Source: Thermoplasmata archaeon
Lineage (GTDB): Archaea; Thermoplasmatota; Thermoplasmata; Methanomassiliicoccales; Methanomethylophilaceae
NCBI GenBank assembly: GCA_015063245.1
Contig: SUSV01000006.1
Span: 20,121 to 84,120, forward strand
DNA: 64,000 nt
Direction: 5' to 3'
The notes under the pieces are model-generated. The model saw only the letters and a program-made list of their open reading frames with translations, was not told the origin of the DNA and searched no databases. The position numbers were made by a program, and so were the translations under genes. How positions within the stretch are numbered: the first letter of the stretch is position 1; every line of letters begins with the position of its first letter. Shown here in pieces: positions 53,365 through 61,279 of the stretch.

Positions 53365-54024
53365 TCAGTAGAGGGCGAGTCCCTCTTCGATCTTGCCCAT
53401 CTCGATAGGCGTCGTATCGTCGCCGATGAGCGCGCCCTTTGAATTGGCGAGGATGCCGGCTCCGACCATGCGGGCACCGTGGTTCACGGTGGACCTTATG
53501 GACTCGACCTTGAGCACATCCTGGATGAGCTTGATCTCCTCGTCGGATGCGTCGACATGGCAGACGCAGCCCTTGTTGGTCGCCTTGCATATCGATCCGA
53601 CTGTGTTTATACCTGAGATGCTGGCACGTACGCATTCGACTCCGAGTGCGTCAGAAATGAGCTTGACCATCTCATCGGAGTATTCGGGGTTGACGATCGC
53701 CCCGTTATCGTTGGCGAGGATGTTGTTCCCCGCGGCGTTGAGGGTATCGTCGATAAGGGTGCAGGGAAGGAATGAGCTGATGATCTCCACCTCTCTCGGA
53801 TCCGCGAGACCCGAGACCACTGCCCCGTTTGAATTCATGACGACGAGTGACCCGATCACGAATGATCCGGCCACCGTCATCAGTTGGGTTTTGACCTGCA
53901 GCGCCTCCTCGACATCCTTAACGAACTCGGGGGCTGCGTCTGCGGCGATGAATGCGACACTCTCGTTGACGGCTGTGAAGACGCCTATGTTGGACGTGCC
54001 TGCGTAACGGGAGTATCTCATCAT
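53365..54024 (-). CDS. eif6: Translation initiation factor aIF6
   Basis: A 219-aa anti-association factor that binds the 50S subunit. The five quasi-identical repeats of the pentein-like fold are visible through recurring LANDNGAIV, LANSKGALIGDDT and VVMNSNGAVV segments. It begins MMRYSRYAGTSNIGVF at ATG 54024; a GTG at 54033 overlaps the L31e stop and could also be used. It is the last gene of the S19e operon, the usual archaeal order. Confidence 0.95.
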   Translation of the reverse strand: MMRYSRYAGTSNIGVFTAVNESVAFIAADAAPEFVKDVEEALQVKTQLMTVAGSFVIGSLVVMNSNGAVVSGLADPREVEIISSFLPCTLIDDTLNAAGNNILANDNGAIVNPEYSDEMVKLISDALGVECVRASISGINTVGSICKATNKGCVCHVDASDEEIKLIQDVLKVESIRSTVNHGARMVGAGILANSKGALIGDDTTPIEMGKIEEGLALY

Positions 54025-54029
54025 CTTGA

Positions 54030-54293
54030 TCACTCTGCAAGTGAGACTTCGACAAGACCGTCGTCGAACTTGACAGCTTTGACGGTGATCTTGTTCGGAG
54101 GGTTGCGGATACCGTTTGCCCAGAGTTTCTCGTTGACGCTTGCGTCAATCCAGACTTTGTCCTGCTCGGCCTTCATGTGCCTAGCAACATTCTCCCTGAG
54201 CTCTTTGACAGCACGGTTTGCCCTGCGTGTGCGGGGTGCCTGTTTCGTCTTCCTAAGAGGAACGACGATTGTTCTCTCGATTTCGTCTGCCAT
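54030..54293 (-). CDS. rpl31e: 50S ribosomal protein L31e
   Basis: An 87-aa ribosomal protein near the polypeptide exit tunnel. It begins MADEIERTIVVPLRKTK and contains APRTRRANRAVKELRENVARHMK and WANGIRNPPNKITVKA, the L31e signature. The start is ATG 54293, five bases after the L39e stop. Confidence 0.96.
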   Translation of the reverse strand: MADEIERTIVVPLRKTKQAPRTRRANRAVKELRENVARHMKAEQDKVWIDASVNEKLWANGIRNPPNKITVKAVKFDDGLVEVSLAE

Positions 54294-54298
54294 CCGAA

Positions 54299-54454
54299 TC
54301 ACTCCTTAATCTTGCTCATGCGCCATGACCTTCTCTTAGGGTGGCGGAGGAACTGCCTGCTTGTCCTCATCATGACCCATGCGGGGACACGGCGGTTCTG
54401 TTTGACCTTCTTGTTGAGCCTGGCTTTCATTGCGGGGGCCTTTGTACTTGACAT
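54299..54454 (-). CDS. rpl39e: 50S ribosomal protein L39e
   Basis: A 51-aa basic protein of the exit tunnel. It reads [20 protein letters not shown] and later [11 protein letters not shown] and [15 protein letters not shown], clearly L39e. The GGAGATAATC before its ATG both ends the PDCD5 gene (TAA) and supplies its ribosome-binding site. Confidence 0.96.
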   Translation of the reverse strand: MSSTKAPAMKARLNKKVKQNRRVPAWVMMRTSRQFLRHPKRRSWRMSKIKE

Positions 54455-54456
54455 GA

Positions 54457-54786
54457 TTATCTCCTCTGTATGGTGATCTCCCTCTTCTTGGGGGTGATCT
54501 GACCTAGGATGCTCTTCAGCATTTCGTCGTCGACGGGGACGGGAATCCTTCCGCTCTGGGCGAGCTGGACCAACTGCATCTCGAGCTGCTGTCCCATCTG
54601 GGGGTTGGCGAGCTTGATGTTGTTGAGCCTGTCCCTGGCCTCGGGGGTCAGGATCTGCCTCATAGCGTTCTGAAGCTGCATCTCGAGCTGCTGCTGTTGC
54701 TCCTGCTGTTTCTGCTGCTGAGCAGCCTGCTCCTGGAGCTCCTGCATACGTTTCTGCCTCAATGCTGCTAATTCTGGATCGTCCAT
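54457..54786 (-). CDS. PDCD5-like DNA-binding protein
   Basis: A 109-aa PDCD5/TFAR19 homologue. A Gln-rich helix ([18 protein letters not shown]) precedes the compact helical domain with [18 protein letters not shown] and [20 protein letters not shown]. It is found next to S19e in most archaea. DNA binding is known for the family; its biological role is not settled. Confidence 0.95.
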   Translation of the reverse strand: MDDPELAALRQKRMQELQEQAAQQQKQQEQQQQLEMQLQNAMRQILTPEARDRLNNIKLANPQMGQQLEMQLVQLAQSGRIPVPVDDEMLKSILGQITPKKREITIQRR

Positions 54787-54800
54787 GCTGATGCCTCCGT

Positions 54801-55229
54801 TCAGGCCTTCATCTCGTCGTAGACCTCTTTAGCAGTGTTGTCCAGAAGGGACTGTCCTGCTGGGCTGATTGCACGGCCCTGTTTGTCCTTCGATACCAAA
54901 TATCCGGCGTCCTCGAGCTGCTTCAGGCATTTCCTTGCGATGTTGCGGCTTCCCTTGACGGCCTTGTTCGGCATGGATCCCCTGTCAGCGAAACCGCCGT
55001 ACTCGGCGGCGAGCTTGGATGATCCCATCGGTCCTTTGACGTACAGCTTCCTCATGATGGAGGCGGCACGTGTGTACCACCAGTCATCCTGGGAAGGCGC
55101 TCTCTCTGTGTGCCTACCGGTCTTCACAAACTCTGCCCAGTCCGGGGGAACGATCTTGTCGTTCTCCTTGAGCTTCTGGGCTGTCTTGAGAATGAGCTGC
55201 TCGGCAGGAACATCGTAGACAGTTACCAT
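54801..55229 (-). CDS. rps19e: 30S ribosomal protein S19e
   Basis: A 142-aa winged-helix ribosomal protein. [44 protein letters not shown] and [18 protein letters not shown] are the conserved blocks. It is the first gene of the S19e-PDCD5-L39e-L31e-aIF6 operon. GAGGT lies about 6-10 bases before the ATG. A palindrome occupies the start of its leader, and a TATA box lies at 55291-55298. Confidence 0.96.
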   Translation of the reverse strand: MVTVYDVPAEQLILKTAQKLKENDKIVPPDWAEFVKTGRHTERAPSQDDWWYTRAASIMRKLYVKGPMGSSKLAAEYGGFADRGSMPNKAVKGSRNIARKCLKQLEDAGYLVSKDKQGRAISPAGQSLLDNTAKEVYDEMKA

Positions 55230-55246
55230 TTCATTACCTCGCTAAT

Positions 55247-55261
55247 GTCCACAATGTGGAC
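55247..55261. promoter_or_regulatory. Palindrome in the S19e operon leader
   Basis: GTCCAC-AAT-GTGGAC is a perfect inverted repeat lying between the predicted transcription start (about 55266) and the S19e ATG (55229). It could form a hairpin at the 5' end of the mRNA or be a repressor site. Confidence 0.45.
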
Positions 55262-55290
55262 CTAACTGAGACTCTGGTATAGGGATGATG

Positions 55291-55298
55291 TATATAAG
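55291..55298 (-). promoter_or_regulatory. TATA box of the S19e operon
   Basis: Minus-strand CTTATATA gives a predicted start about 25 bases downstream near 55266, and a leader of about 37 bases. Confidence 0.6.
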
Positions 55299-55341
55299 CG
55301 TTGCTGGAATTGATAGTAAAAATACAGTAAGTTCCAACTCC

Positions 55342-55427
55342 GCACGTTCGGCGCTCGCCCCCGTACGGCCTGAGGATGAAACATCCTCCACGGCAGAGTC
55401 AAGAATATCGAGACTCTGATCTCCGTG
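55342..55427. ncRNA. Candidate structured RNA in a divergent intergenic region
   Basis: A GC-rich island inside AT-rich sequence holds consecutive stable hairpins: GGC-GCTC-GCC (55350-55359); GAGGATG-AAA-CATCCTC (55372-55388); and CACGG-CAGAGTC, an 11-base loop, then GACTCTG-ATCT-CCGTG (55389-55427). It lies upstream of both neighbouring genes, so it is not a normal terminator. The strand cannot be decided. It might be a small stable RNA or a structured DNA site. Confidence 0.45.
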
Positions 55428-55520
55428 ATTCGTGACATATTGTTTCAGTATATTAAGATGCCGAATCCCTATTGTTATGCTCAGACTGTGGTTTATATTA
55501 GAGTAATCCTATGGGAAAGC

Positions 55521-56102
55521 ATGAGCGACGATATCAAGTTCTGCTACAAATGCGGCGCTGAACTTCCTAGCAACGCATCGTTCTGCCCGGAATGCGGCAA
55601 TACCATCATGGCTCTCAGACCCGGGGAGAACGCGTCTGCAGTGGAAACGGCTCAGGCACCCAAGAATAGCACACTCAAGACGGTGTCGATCCTGACGCTG
55701 ATCTACGGGATACTCGCTGTACTCGGAGCTGTCATGATTGTGATACTCGCATTCACCATAGGCAGCCTTGAGGACATGATGTATGACTACTGGCAGGATG
55801 GGCTCATCACCGAGGATGATTACAATACCTTCGAGGGTGCCATCCACGGATTCATATGGGATGTCAAGGACATATTCCTCTACACCGGAATCATCTATCT
55901 GATCAGCGGAGCCTTCGCACTGCTGGCAGCTAACGGTACCCACAAGAGGGAGAACTTCAAAATGACCCTCGCATTCTTCATCATCGCTACAGCCGCACCC
56001 GCTGCGCTTATCTTCATCGACCTCTCAAGCATTCTCTATGTGGTCGTCGGAGTGGTGATGTGCTACTTGGTGAACAAGAACAAAGCGGAGTTCCAAAGCT
56101 GA
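55521..56102 (+). CDS. Zinc-ribbon membrane protein
   Basis: A 193-aa protein with an N-terminal zinc ribbon, CYKCGAELPSNASFCPEC (Cys8, 11, 22, 25). A linker, then four hydrophobic segments (about 55-80, 112-135, 147-165, 170-186) follow. The start ATG 55521 lies about 21 bases after a TATA box (TTTATATTA, 55492-55500), so the mRNA is probably leaderless. It is followed four bases later by ubiX. The function is unknown. Confidence 0.75.
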   Translation: MSDDIKFCYKCGAELPSNASFCPECGNTIMALRPGENASAVETAQAPKNSTLKTVSILTLIYGILAVLGAVMIVILAFTIGSLEDMMYDYWQDGLITEDDYNTFEGAIHGFIWDVKDIFLYTGIIYLISGAFALLAANGTHKRENFKMTLAFFIIATAAPAALIFIDLSSILYVVVGVVMCYLVNKNKAEFQS

Positions 56103-56106
56103 TCCG

Positions 56107-56649
56107 ATGAGATACGTTGTCGCGATGACCGGTGCCTCCGGTTCGATATACGGGATAAGGCTGCTGCAGGAACTGAAAGGGGAGAAGATCCTCGTTATGT
56201 CCAGCACAGCCAAGGGGATCCTTCCTGAGGAGACCGATTATACGGTTGAACAGGTCTATTCGATGGCAGATCAGGTCTTCGAGGACGATCAGATGTTCGC
56301 TTCCATCGCTTCGGGAAGCTACAGGTATGATGCGATGTTCGTCGCACCCTGCAGCGAATCGTCCGTGGCGAAGTTCGCATGCGGGATCGCCGACACCCTG
56401 ATCTCCAGGGCGGTGTCCGTATGCATCAAGGAAGGGAGACAGCTCATACTTCTGCCCAGAGAGACACCGAAGAGCGCGATAATGCTTGAAAACGAACTTA
56501 AACTCGCCAGGCTAGGCATCCGCATAGTGGATGCCAACCCCGGCTTCTATCCCAAACCGAAGACGGTCGATGACCTCGTGGACATCGTCGTCGGTAGATG
56601 CCTCGACCAGATAGGTCAGGAACACGACCTCTACAAAAAGTGGGAGTGA
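56107..56649 (+). CDS. ubiX: UbiX-family flavin prenyltransferase
   Basis: A 180-aa flavoprotein that prenylates FMN to make the cofactor of UbiD-type decarboxylases. The N-terminal VAMTGASGSIYGIRLLQEL is the flavin phosphate motif. APCSESSVAKFACGIADTLISRA and LILLPRETPKS are the family blocks. Length is standard. No ubiD gene is visible in the window. Confidence 0.94.
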   Translation: MRYVVAMTGASGSIYGIRLLQELKGEKILVMSSTAKGILPEETDYTVEQVYSMADQVFEDDQMFASIASGSYRYDAMFVAPCSESSVAKFACGIADTLISRAVSVCIKEGRQLILLPRETPKSAIMLENELKLARLGIRIVDANPGFYPKPKTVDDLVDIVVGRCLDQIGQEHDLYKKWE

Positions 56650-56667
56650 AAAATTAAGAGGTTTGGA

Positions 56668-56687
56668 CCGGACGGGATCCCGCCCGG
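56668..56687. terminator. Convergent terminator after ubiX
   Basis: A near-perfect hairpin CCGG-A-CGGGATCCCG-C-CCGG lies in the 50 bases between the convergent ubiX stop and the stop of the anchored two-domain protein gene, so it can serve both. Confidence 0.5.
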
Positions 56688-56699
56688 CATTGGTTGTGA

Positions 56700-57560
56700 T
56701 CAGTCATCCATATAGATGGAGCAAACCATTTTCATGGTGTGCTGTACTCCGGCAGAACTGGCTTTACCTTCCATCTTTATCTGGTAATCCTTGTACACAT
56801 AGATTTCAAAGTCTTTGTAGACAGTACCATAGGAGTCGGTTCCATTAACGGTGTACTTCGTGACCTTGATCCCATCGTATCTGTAGTTCTCTTCCTTATC
56901 GACACTCATACCTGCATAATTGGATGGATCATATTTTACGAAAACATCCTCGAAGAATTCACTGATTGGTTTAGTCTTCTCCACTGAGGACTGGTAGCTG
57001 TAACTACACTTGAATACACCGTCTGTGGTCTTCATGCTGTAGGACGAGACAGAAGATCCGGATAGGGTGGTCTAAGAGTATTTACCGTTAACTGATGTTA
57101 CGTTTGCTCCATCGTATACGATCTTGAGTGATTCGTATTTGTACTCTGCACCCATATAGGTCGTCAATTTACCGTTGATGGTATAGGTGTTACCGGACGG
57201 TGTAACCGAAACGCCAGAAGGTACCGCTGAAGGATCGGTGTAATCGAAAGTGATATCGAACGAGCTTGGAGCGAAATCGCTGAGCTCTTTATATTCGTAG
57301 TCATCATCTGTTGAATTCTGATTGACCATGTAGGTGACATTGCCACCTATGACAGAAGTCACTGTTGCCTTGGATGTAGATTTGTCTCCATCGAGTTCAG
57401 TTACTGATTTGCATATGAGCCCTGGGGCAATCTTGTCTTCGTCAAGGAGCGAATAGTCGGACCCTGTGCTCTCTTCCTGATAGTTCTGGTAGAGATAGTA
57501 TCCGACCCCGCCGACGACGACAGCGGCCACGAGGAACACAACAAGTAATTTTGCGCCCAT
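56700..57560 (-). CDS. Anchored two-domain protein with internal TAG codon
   Basis: One continuous frame of 286 codons interrupted only by TAG at 57072-57074. It starts with an N-terminal membrane anchor (KLLVVFLVAAVVVGGVGYYL). Domain 1 (about 30-162) and domain 2 (about 175-286) look like a duplication. NTYTINGKL and YKYESLKIVYDG in the first resemble TKYTVNGTD and VYKDFEIYVYKD in the second. TAG (residue 163) falls in the linker between them, and the frame continues ACC ACC CTA with no other stop to TGA. Read-through as pyrrolysine gives the full protein; otherwise only the first domain is made. A Met at 57035 is a less likely separate start. Confidence 0.75.
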
Positions 57561-57632
57561 GAAGAAAGTATTTTATTCTAAGTTAATAAAAATGAATGCA
57601 CGCCTTGTTATATTAACGGGCCTTTAAAGAGT

Positions 57633-57653
57633 AAAAACGGGGCCTTAAGCCCC
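57633..57653 (-). terminator. Terminator of leuS
   Basis: On the minus strand this is GGGGC-TTAAG-GCCCC followed by GTTTTTAC, a classical hairpin plus U-run just after the leuS stop codon. Confidence 0.65.
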
Positions 57654-57661
57654 AGATGTTT

Positions 57662-60562
57662 TCATTCCAGGTATATAGCGGGCCTTCCAGGGATGGCGAC
57701 CTTGGCCTTACCCTGGGGGTCGTATATGCCTTCGGCATCCGCCGAATAGACCTCCACGGGAACCCCGTTCTCCTCGGAGAGGAACTGAGCCGCGGAAGAG
57801 AAGAGGGCGGTCTCATCGGTGTTGACGATCGGTGCCTTCTGCTCAACGGTGGACCTCTGGAATTCGACGGCGACCTTCTGTGCTAATGATGATACCGCCT
57901 TTCCGTTCTTCCTCAGGTCCTCCCTTGCCATGCAGGCCTTGGTGAGGTCGGGGATCGTCAGCTTGCCGTCCTTCAGCATGTCGAGCGCCATCTGCATGAC
58001 GTCCTTCTTCCATTTGGCCGATGTGTACAGCACGATCTTCCTGACCTCGATGCCTGCGATCTTCCTGATCTCGGTGATGTCGGACATCGCATCCCTGAGG
58101 AGGTTCTCCCCGTACTCTGCGGCATCGGAGATCTTGGATGTGTCCGCCTCGGGCATGAGGTTCGCCGATACGAGCCCCTCGAATCCTGCTTGGGACCACA
58201 GCTCCTCCGCGGTGTGGGGGGTGACGGGCATCATGCACTGGATCCAGATGCGCAGAGCTTCCAGGATGGTATCCTTGTTGTTCCCGCCGCGCCTGTTGTA
58301 CCACTTCATGTCGTTGAACATGTCGAAGTACGTGATCGTGGTCATCGCCCTGAGGTCGTTCTTCTCCATCGCCTTGCGGATGTTGAGGAGGTGGTTGTTG
58401 AACCTGGAGATCAGCCATGCGTCGATATCCGTCTTGGGGGAGTCCGATTCGGAATCTATGAGGTCCCTTACGGCCATCATTATCCTGTCGACCCTCTGGC
58501 GGTATGTCATGACGGTGTCCTCGTCCCACTCAACATCCACGAACATGGATGCGACGTTGGCGTAGTACAGACGCATGGCATCGACACCATACTTGGCCGC
58601 TGCTCCAGGGATGGGCTGTGCGCCTCCCTTGGACTTCGAGATCTTTGTGGCTTCGCCTGTCTTGTCCTTCTTCCCGGTGATGTACCAATTGACGGTAATC
58701 CCCCTGGGCCACATCTCCTTCGGGAGGATTGCGATGTGGTTCATCAGGAATGCAGGGAAGTGGACGGTCATGTGCTCCTTGCCTCCCAGGTTCAGATCGA
58801 GGGGGTACCAGTAGAGGACGTCCTTCCTGATCTTGTCCAGGAGCTCCGTGCTGATTCCCGTGCTGTCGGACACCTGTCCGATGTCCCCTTTACCGAGGAT
58901 GACGTAATCGAAGAACGCCTCGGTCATCTGGTCGGGCGTGATCTGCTTCTCGTTGGCGTAAAGCGAGATGATGTAGTATACCGGGTAGAGGGTGGAATCC
59001 GAGATGGCCTCGATGATCCATTTGTCATCGTATGGGAACCTTGTTCCGAGCCAGTTTCCGAGCCTGACGCAGGCCCTCTCCCTGAACCAGTCGAGCACGC
59101 CGTAAACATTCTCGGACCATTCCGGAGGGTTGAGCTCCATGGTCCTGCAGTGCTCCTTGGTCATCTCCGTGAACTTGGGGTCGGCGTAGTTGATGAACCA
59201 CTGGTCGTCGATCCTCTTGATGTGTACGCGTGCTCCGCACCTGCAGACCACTTCCTCCGTGAGATCGTAGAAGACATCGGCCTCGCCCTTGGCGATCATG
59301 GCCTGCTTCATCTTCTCCTGGGCTTCCTGTACGCGGAGCCCTGCGAACTCGCCGCAGATTTCCTTCATCTTTCCGGTGTGGAAGCCGTCCTTGTAGACGA
59401 TGTGCTTGGCATCCAGGAGCTTCGGGTCTCCGGGCTCCTTGATACCGAGCTTGTCGATGATGTCCTTTGCGGGGAACTCGCCGTATCCCTTCATCTCGAT
59501 GATGGAGATGGGGACTGTCCTGTCGAGGATGTCCTGCGAGAGGCCGTACTTGGTGATCATCTCGGGATTCCTCTTGATGGCGTCGAGCGAGATCCAATCG
59601 TCGGGCGCGTCGGACGGGACGGATGTGACCAATCCTGTTCCGACATCGGGGTTGACGAACGTCGCGGGAAATACGGGTATCTCGCGGTGGATCATCGGGG
59701 CCTCGCACATCCATCCGACCATGTCCTTTCCTGAGACCGCACCCACTTCCTCGATGCCGTCCTTCTGGAGGACCATCTTCTCTGCCGCCTGGGGTGAGAC
59801 GATCCATGTCTCGCCGTTGTACCTGATCTTCTTGTACTCGGTCTCGGGGTCGACCCAGAAGCAGACCTGTCCGTAGACGGTCTCGGGCCTGAGGGTGGCC
59901 GCGATGAGGAACTCGTCCCCGTGCTTGAACTTGAGGAGGGTGTACTCCTGCGTCTCCGCCTTTCCTCCCTTGGAGATGTCTGTCTCGGATGCATCCACGG
60001 CGACGGGGCCGTGGACGGGACAGAACGGGGCGTAGTAGGGCTTCTGGATGAGCATGCCGGCATCATGGAGCTTCCTGAACTGCCAGTCTATGAACTTGGA
60101 ATAATCGGGATACAGGGTGCATGTGAATCTGCGCCAGTCGGACAGGAATCCGAATCTGCGCCAGTAGTCGTTCTGGTAGACCTGGTTGAAGAACTCGATG
60201 ACATCGAGGGGGCTCTGCATCTTGGCGAGGTCCTCGTCGGTGCAGCCGTTCCTCTTCAGATAGTCGATGGTCCCCTCGTCCTTCCTGGTGATCCTGTTGT
60301 AGAGGCTGATGCCTCCATTACCGGTGGCGTGGGTTCCGACGGGGAACAGGACGTTGTATCCTGTCATACGCTTGTATCTGGCGATGGCGTCGAGGTATGT
60401 GTATCCCCTGAGGTGTCCGACATGAAGGTATCCGGTGACCCCGGGGTAGGCGAAGATCGCCATGTACTTCGGTTTGCTGTCGTCCCTGTCGGACTTGTCG
60501 AGGCCTTCCTCGATCCAACGGGCCTGCCATTTCTTCTCCATCGCTGCGTAATCGTATGCCAT
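57662..60562 (-). CDS. leuS: Leucyl-tRNA synthetase (archaeal/eukaryal type)
   Basis: A 966-aa class I synthetase that charges tRNA-Leu. The HIGH motif is HVGH (47-50) and the KMSKS motif is KISKSKGG near residue 640. Between them lies the CP1 editing domain with TLRPETVYGQ and VPSDAPDDWISL. The C-terminal anticodon and archaeal extension domains are complete. The start MAYDYAAMEKKWQ is standard. A TATA-like element (about 60608-60617) lies upstream on the minus strand. Confidence 0.97.
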   Translation of the reverse strand: MAYDYAAMEKKWQARWIEEGLDKSDRDDSKPKYMAIFAYPGVTGYLHVGHLRGYTYLDAIARYKRMTGYNVLFPVGTHATGNGGISLYNRITRKDEGTIDYLKRNGCTDEDLAKMQSPLDVIEFFNQVYQNDYWRRFGFLSDWRRFTCTLYPDYSKFIDWQFRKLHDAGMLIQKPYYAPFCPVHGPVAVDASETDISKGGKAETQEYTLLKFKHGDEFLIAATLRPETVYGQVCFWVDPETEYKKIRYNGETWIVSPQAAEKMVLQKDGIEEVGAVSGKDMVGWMCEAPMIHREIPVFPATFVNPDVGTGLVTSVPSDAPDDWISLDAIKRNPEMITKYGLSQDILDRTVPISIIEMKGYGEFPAKDIIDKLGIKEPGDPKLLDAKHIVYKDGFHTGKMKEICGEFAGLRVQEAQEKMKQAMIAKGEADVFYDLTEEVVCRCGARVHIKRIDDQWFINYADPKFTEMTKEHCRTMELNPPEWSENVYGVLDWFRERACVRLGNWLGTRFPYDDKWIIEAISDSTLYPVYYIISLYANEKQITPDQMTEAFFDYVILGKGDIGQVSDSTGISTELLDKIRKDVLYWYPLDLNLGGKEHMTVHFPAFLMNHIAILPKEMWPRGITVNWYITGKKDKTGEATKISKSKGGAQPIPGAAAKYGVDAMRLYYANVASMFVDVEWDEDTVMTYRQRVDRIMMAVRDLIDSESDSPKTDIDAWLISRFNNHLLNIRKAMEKNDLRAMTTITYFDMFNDMKWYNRRGGNNKDTILEALRIWIQCMMPVTPHTAEELWSQAGFEGLVSANLMPEADTSKISDAAEYGENLLRDAMSDITEIRKIAGIEVRKIVLYTSAKWKKDVMQMALDMLKDGKLTIPDLTKACMAREDLRKNGKAVSSLAQKVAVEFQRSTVEQKAPIVNTDETALFSSAAQFLSEENGVPVEVYSADAEGIYDPQGKAKVAIPGRPAIYLE

Positions 60563-60653
60563 ACTGTATCCCTGTATTGTATGATGATACTGGGCATGGG
60601 CCCATTATTAATATACTTTTTATTATATTCATGGAACGGAAAGATATCAGCGT

Positions 60654-60725
60654 CTGTCCGACAGGAGCATTGTTGTCGGACAAAAATCGGGCGCTGAGAG
60701 GACAATGTCATCCGTTGTCCGACAG
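60654..60725. promoter_or_regulatory. Operator array for the RHH regulator
   Basis: Four palindromic sites with the half-site TGTC/GACA: CTGTC-C-GACAG (60654-60664), TTGTC-G-GACAA (60673-60683), GACA-A-TGTC (60701-60709) and TTGTC-C-GACAG (60715-60725). A further GGACAA half-site lies at 60742-60747. The array runs right up to a TATA box (GATATAAATAC, 60724-60734) for the RHH gene. It is suited to cooperative binding by a ribbon-helix-helix protein. Confidence 0.65.
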
Positions 60726-60812
60726 ATATAAATACTACGTAGGACAATGAAGTTATTGCAGTCATTGAAGGGATGGGACTCTACAAGAACTGCAAAGAAC
60801 GGAAGGATGAAA

Positions 60813-61172
60813 ATGTCAGACGACGGAACCAAAGTAACTATCAGGATGGGACCTGAGGAAATCCAGATGATGGAGGACTTTATGGCTGATCAGGACATTG
60901 GCAACAGGTCTGACTTCATCCGTGACGCGATCAAGGGCTACATCGCCTCAGTGAAGGCCGGACAGCCCATGAACGCGGAAGGCGGGATCTTCGTCCGCCT
61001 GAACGACGTTCAGATGGATACGCTCGAAGCACTCGTGCAGACCGGAATCGCCGTGTCTCCCGAGGAGTACATCAGGAAGTGCCTCTTGGAGAAGATCGTT
61101 CCCAAGAGCATCGAGGATGACGCTATCGAGAATGCCTTCAAGGCAGCCCAGATGAAGGCCGCTCTCAAGTGA
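60813..61172 (+). CDS. Ribbon-helix-helix transcriptional regulator
   Basis: A 119-aa CopG/NikR-type regulator. The N-terminal strand KVTIRMGPEEIQMMEDFMAD is followed by NRSDFIRDAIKGYI, the two helices of the ribbon-helix-helix fold. The C-terminal half repeats a similar pattern (GIFVRLNDVQMDTLEALVQTG then SPEEYIRKCLLEKI), so the protein may hold two RHH-like units. I start it at ATG 60813, after GGAAGGATG. The four upstream palindromes suggest strong autoregulation. The next gene is the FtsZ-like GTPase. Confidence 0.8.
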   Translation: MSDDGTKVTIRMGPEEIQMMEDFMADQDIGNRSDFIRDAIKGYIASVKAGQPMNAEGGIFVRLNDVQMDTLEALVQTGIAVSPEEYIRKCLLEKIVPKSIEDDAIENAFKAAQMKAALK

Positions 61173-61279
61173 AGAAACAAGGGATGGGAAATAGGCATTA
61201 TCCGGTGGATGGGATGGCCCGAAAGGCCAAACCGGATCATGCTGTTGGAAACGCTTTAACAACAATGGGGATGCACACA

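Noticed and set aside
55321..55430. 5S rRNA, RNase P RNA or tRNA as identity of the hairpin cluster
   Set aside because: None of the conserved loops of those RNAs is present on either strand; it is left as an unassigned candidate.
56700..57035. Independent 111-aa gene starting at 57035
   Set aside because: The frame joins the upstream gene exactly across the TAG with no Shine-Dalgarno or TATA signal at 57035, so a single gene is preferred.
58190..59734. 514-codon open frame on the plus strand opposite leuS
   Set aside because: It lies entirely antisense to conserved LeuRS codons, has no homology-like motifs and a repetitive V/D/G-rich composition typical of the mirror of GC-rich codons.
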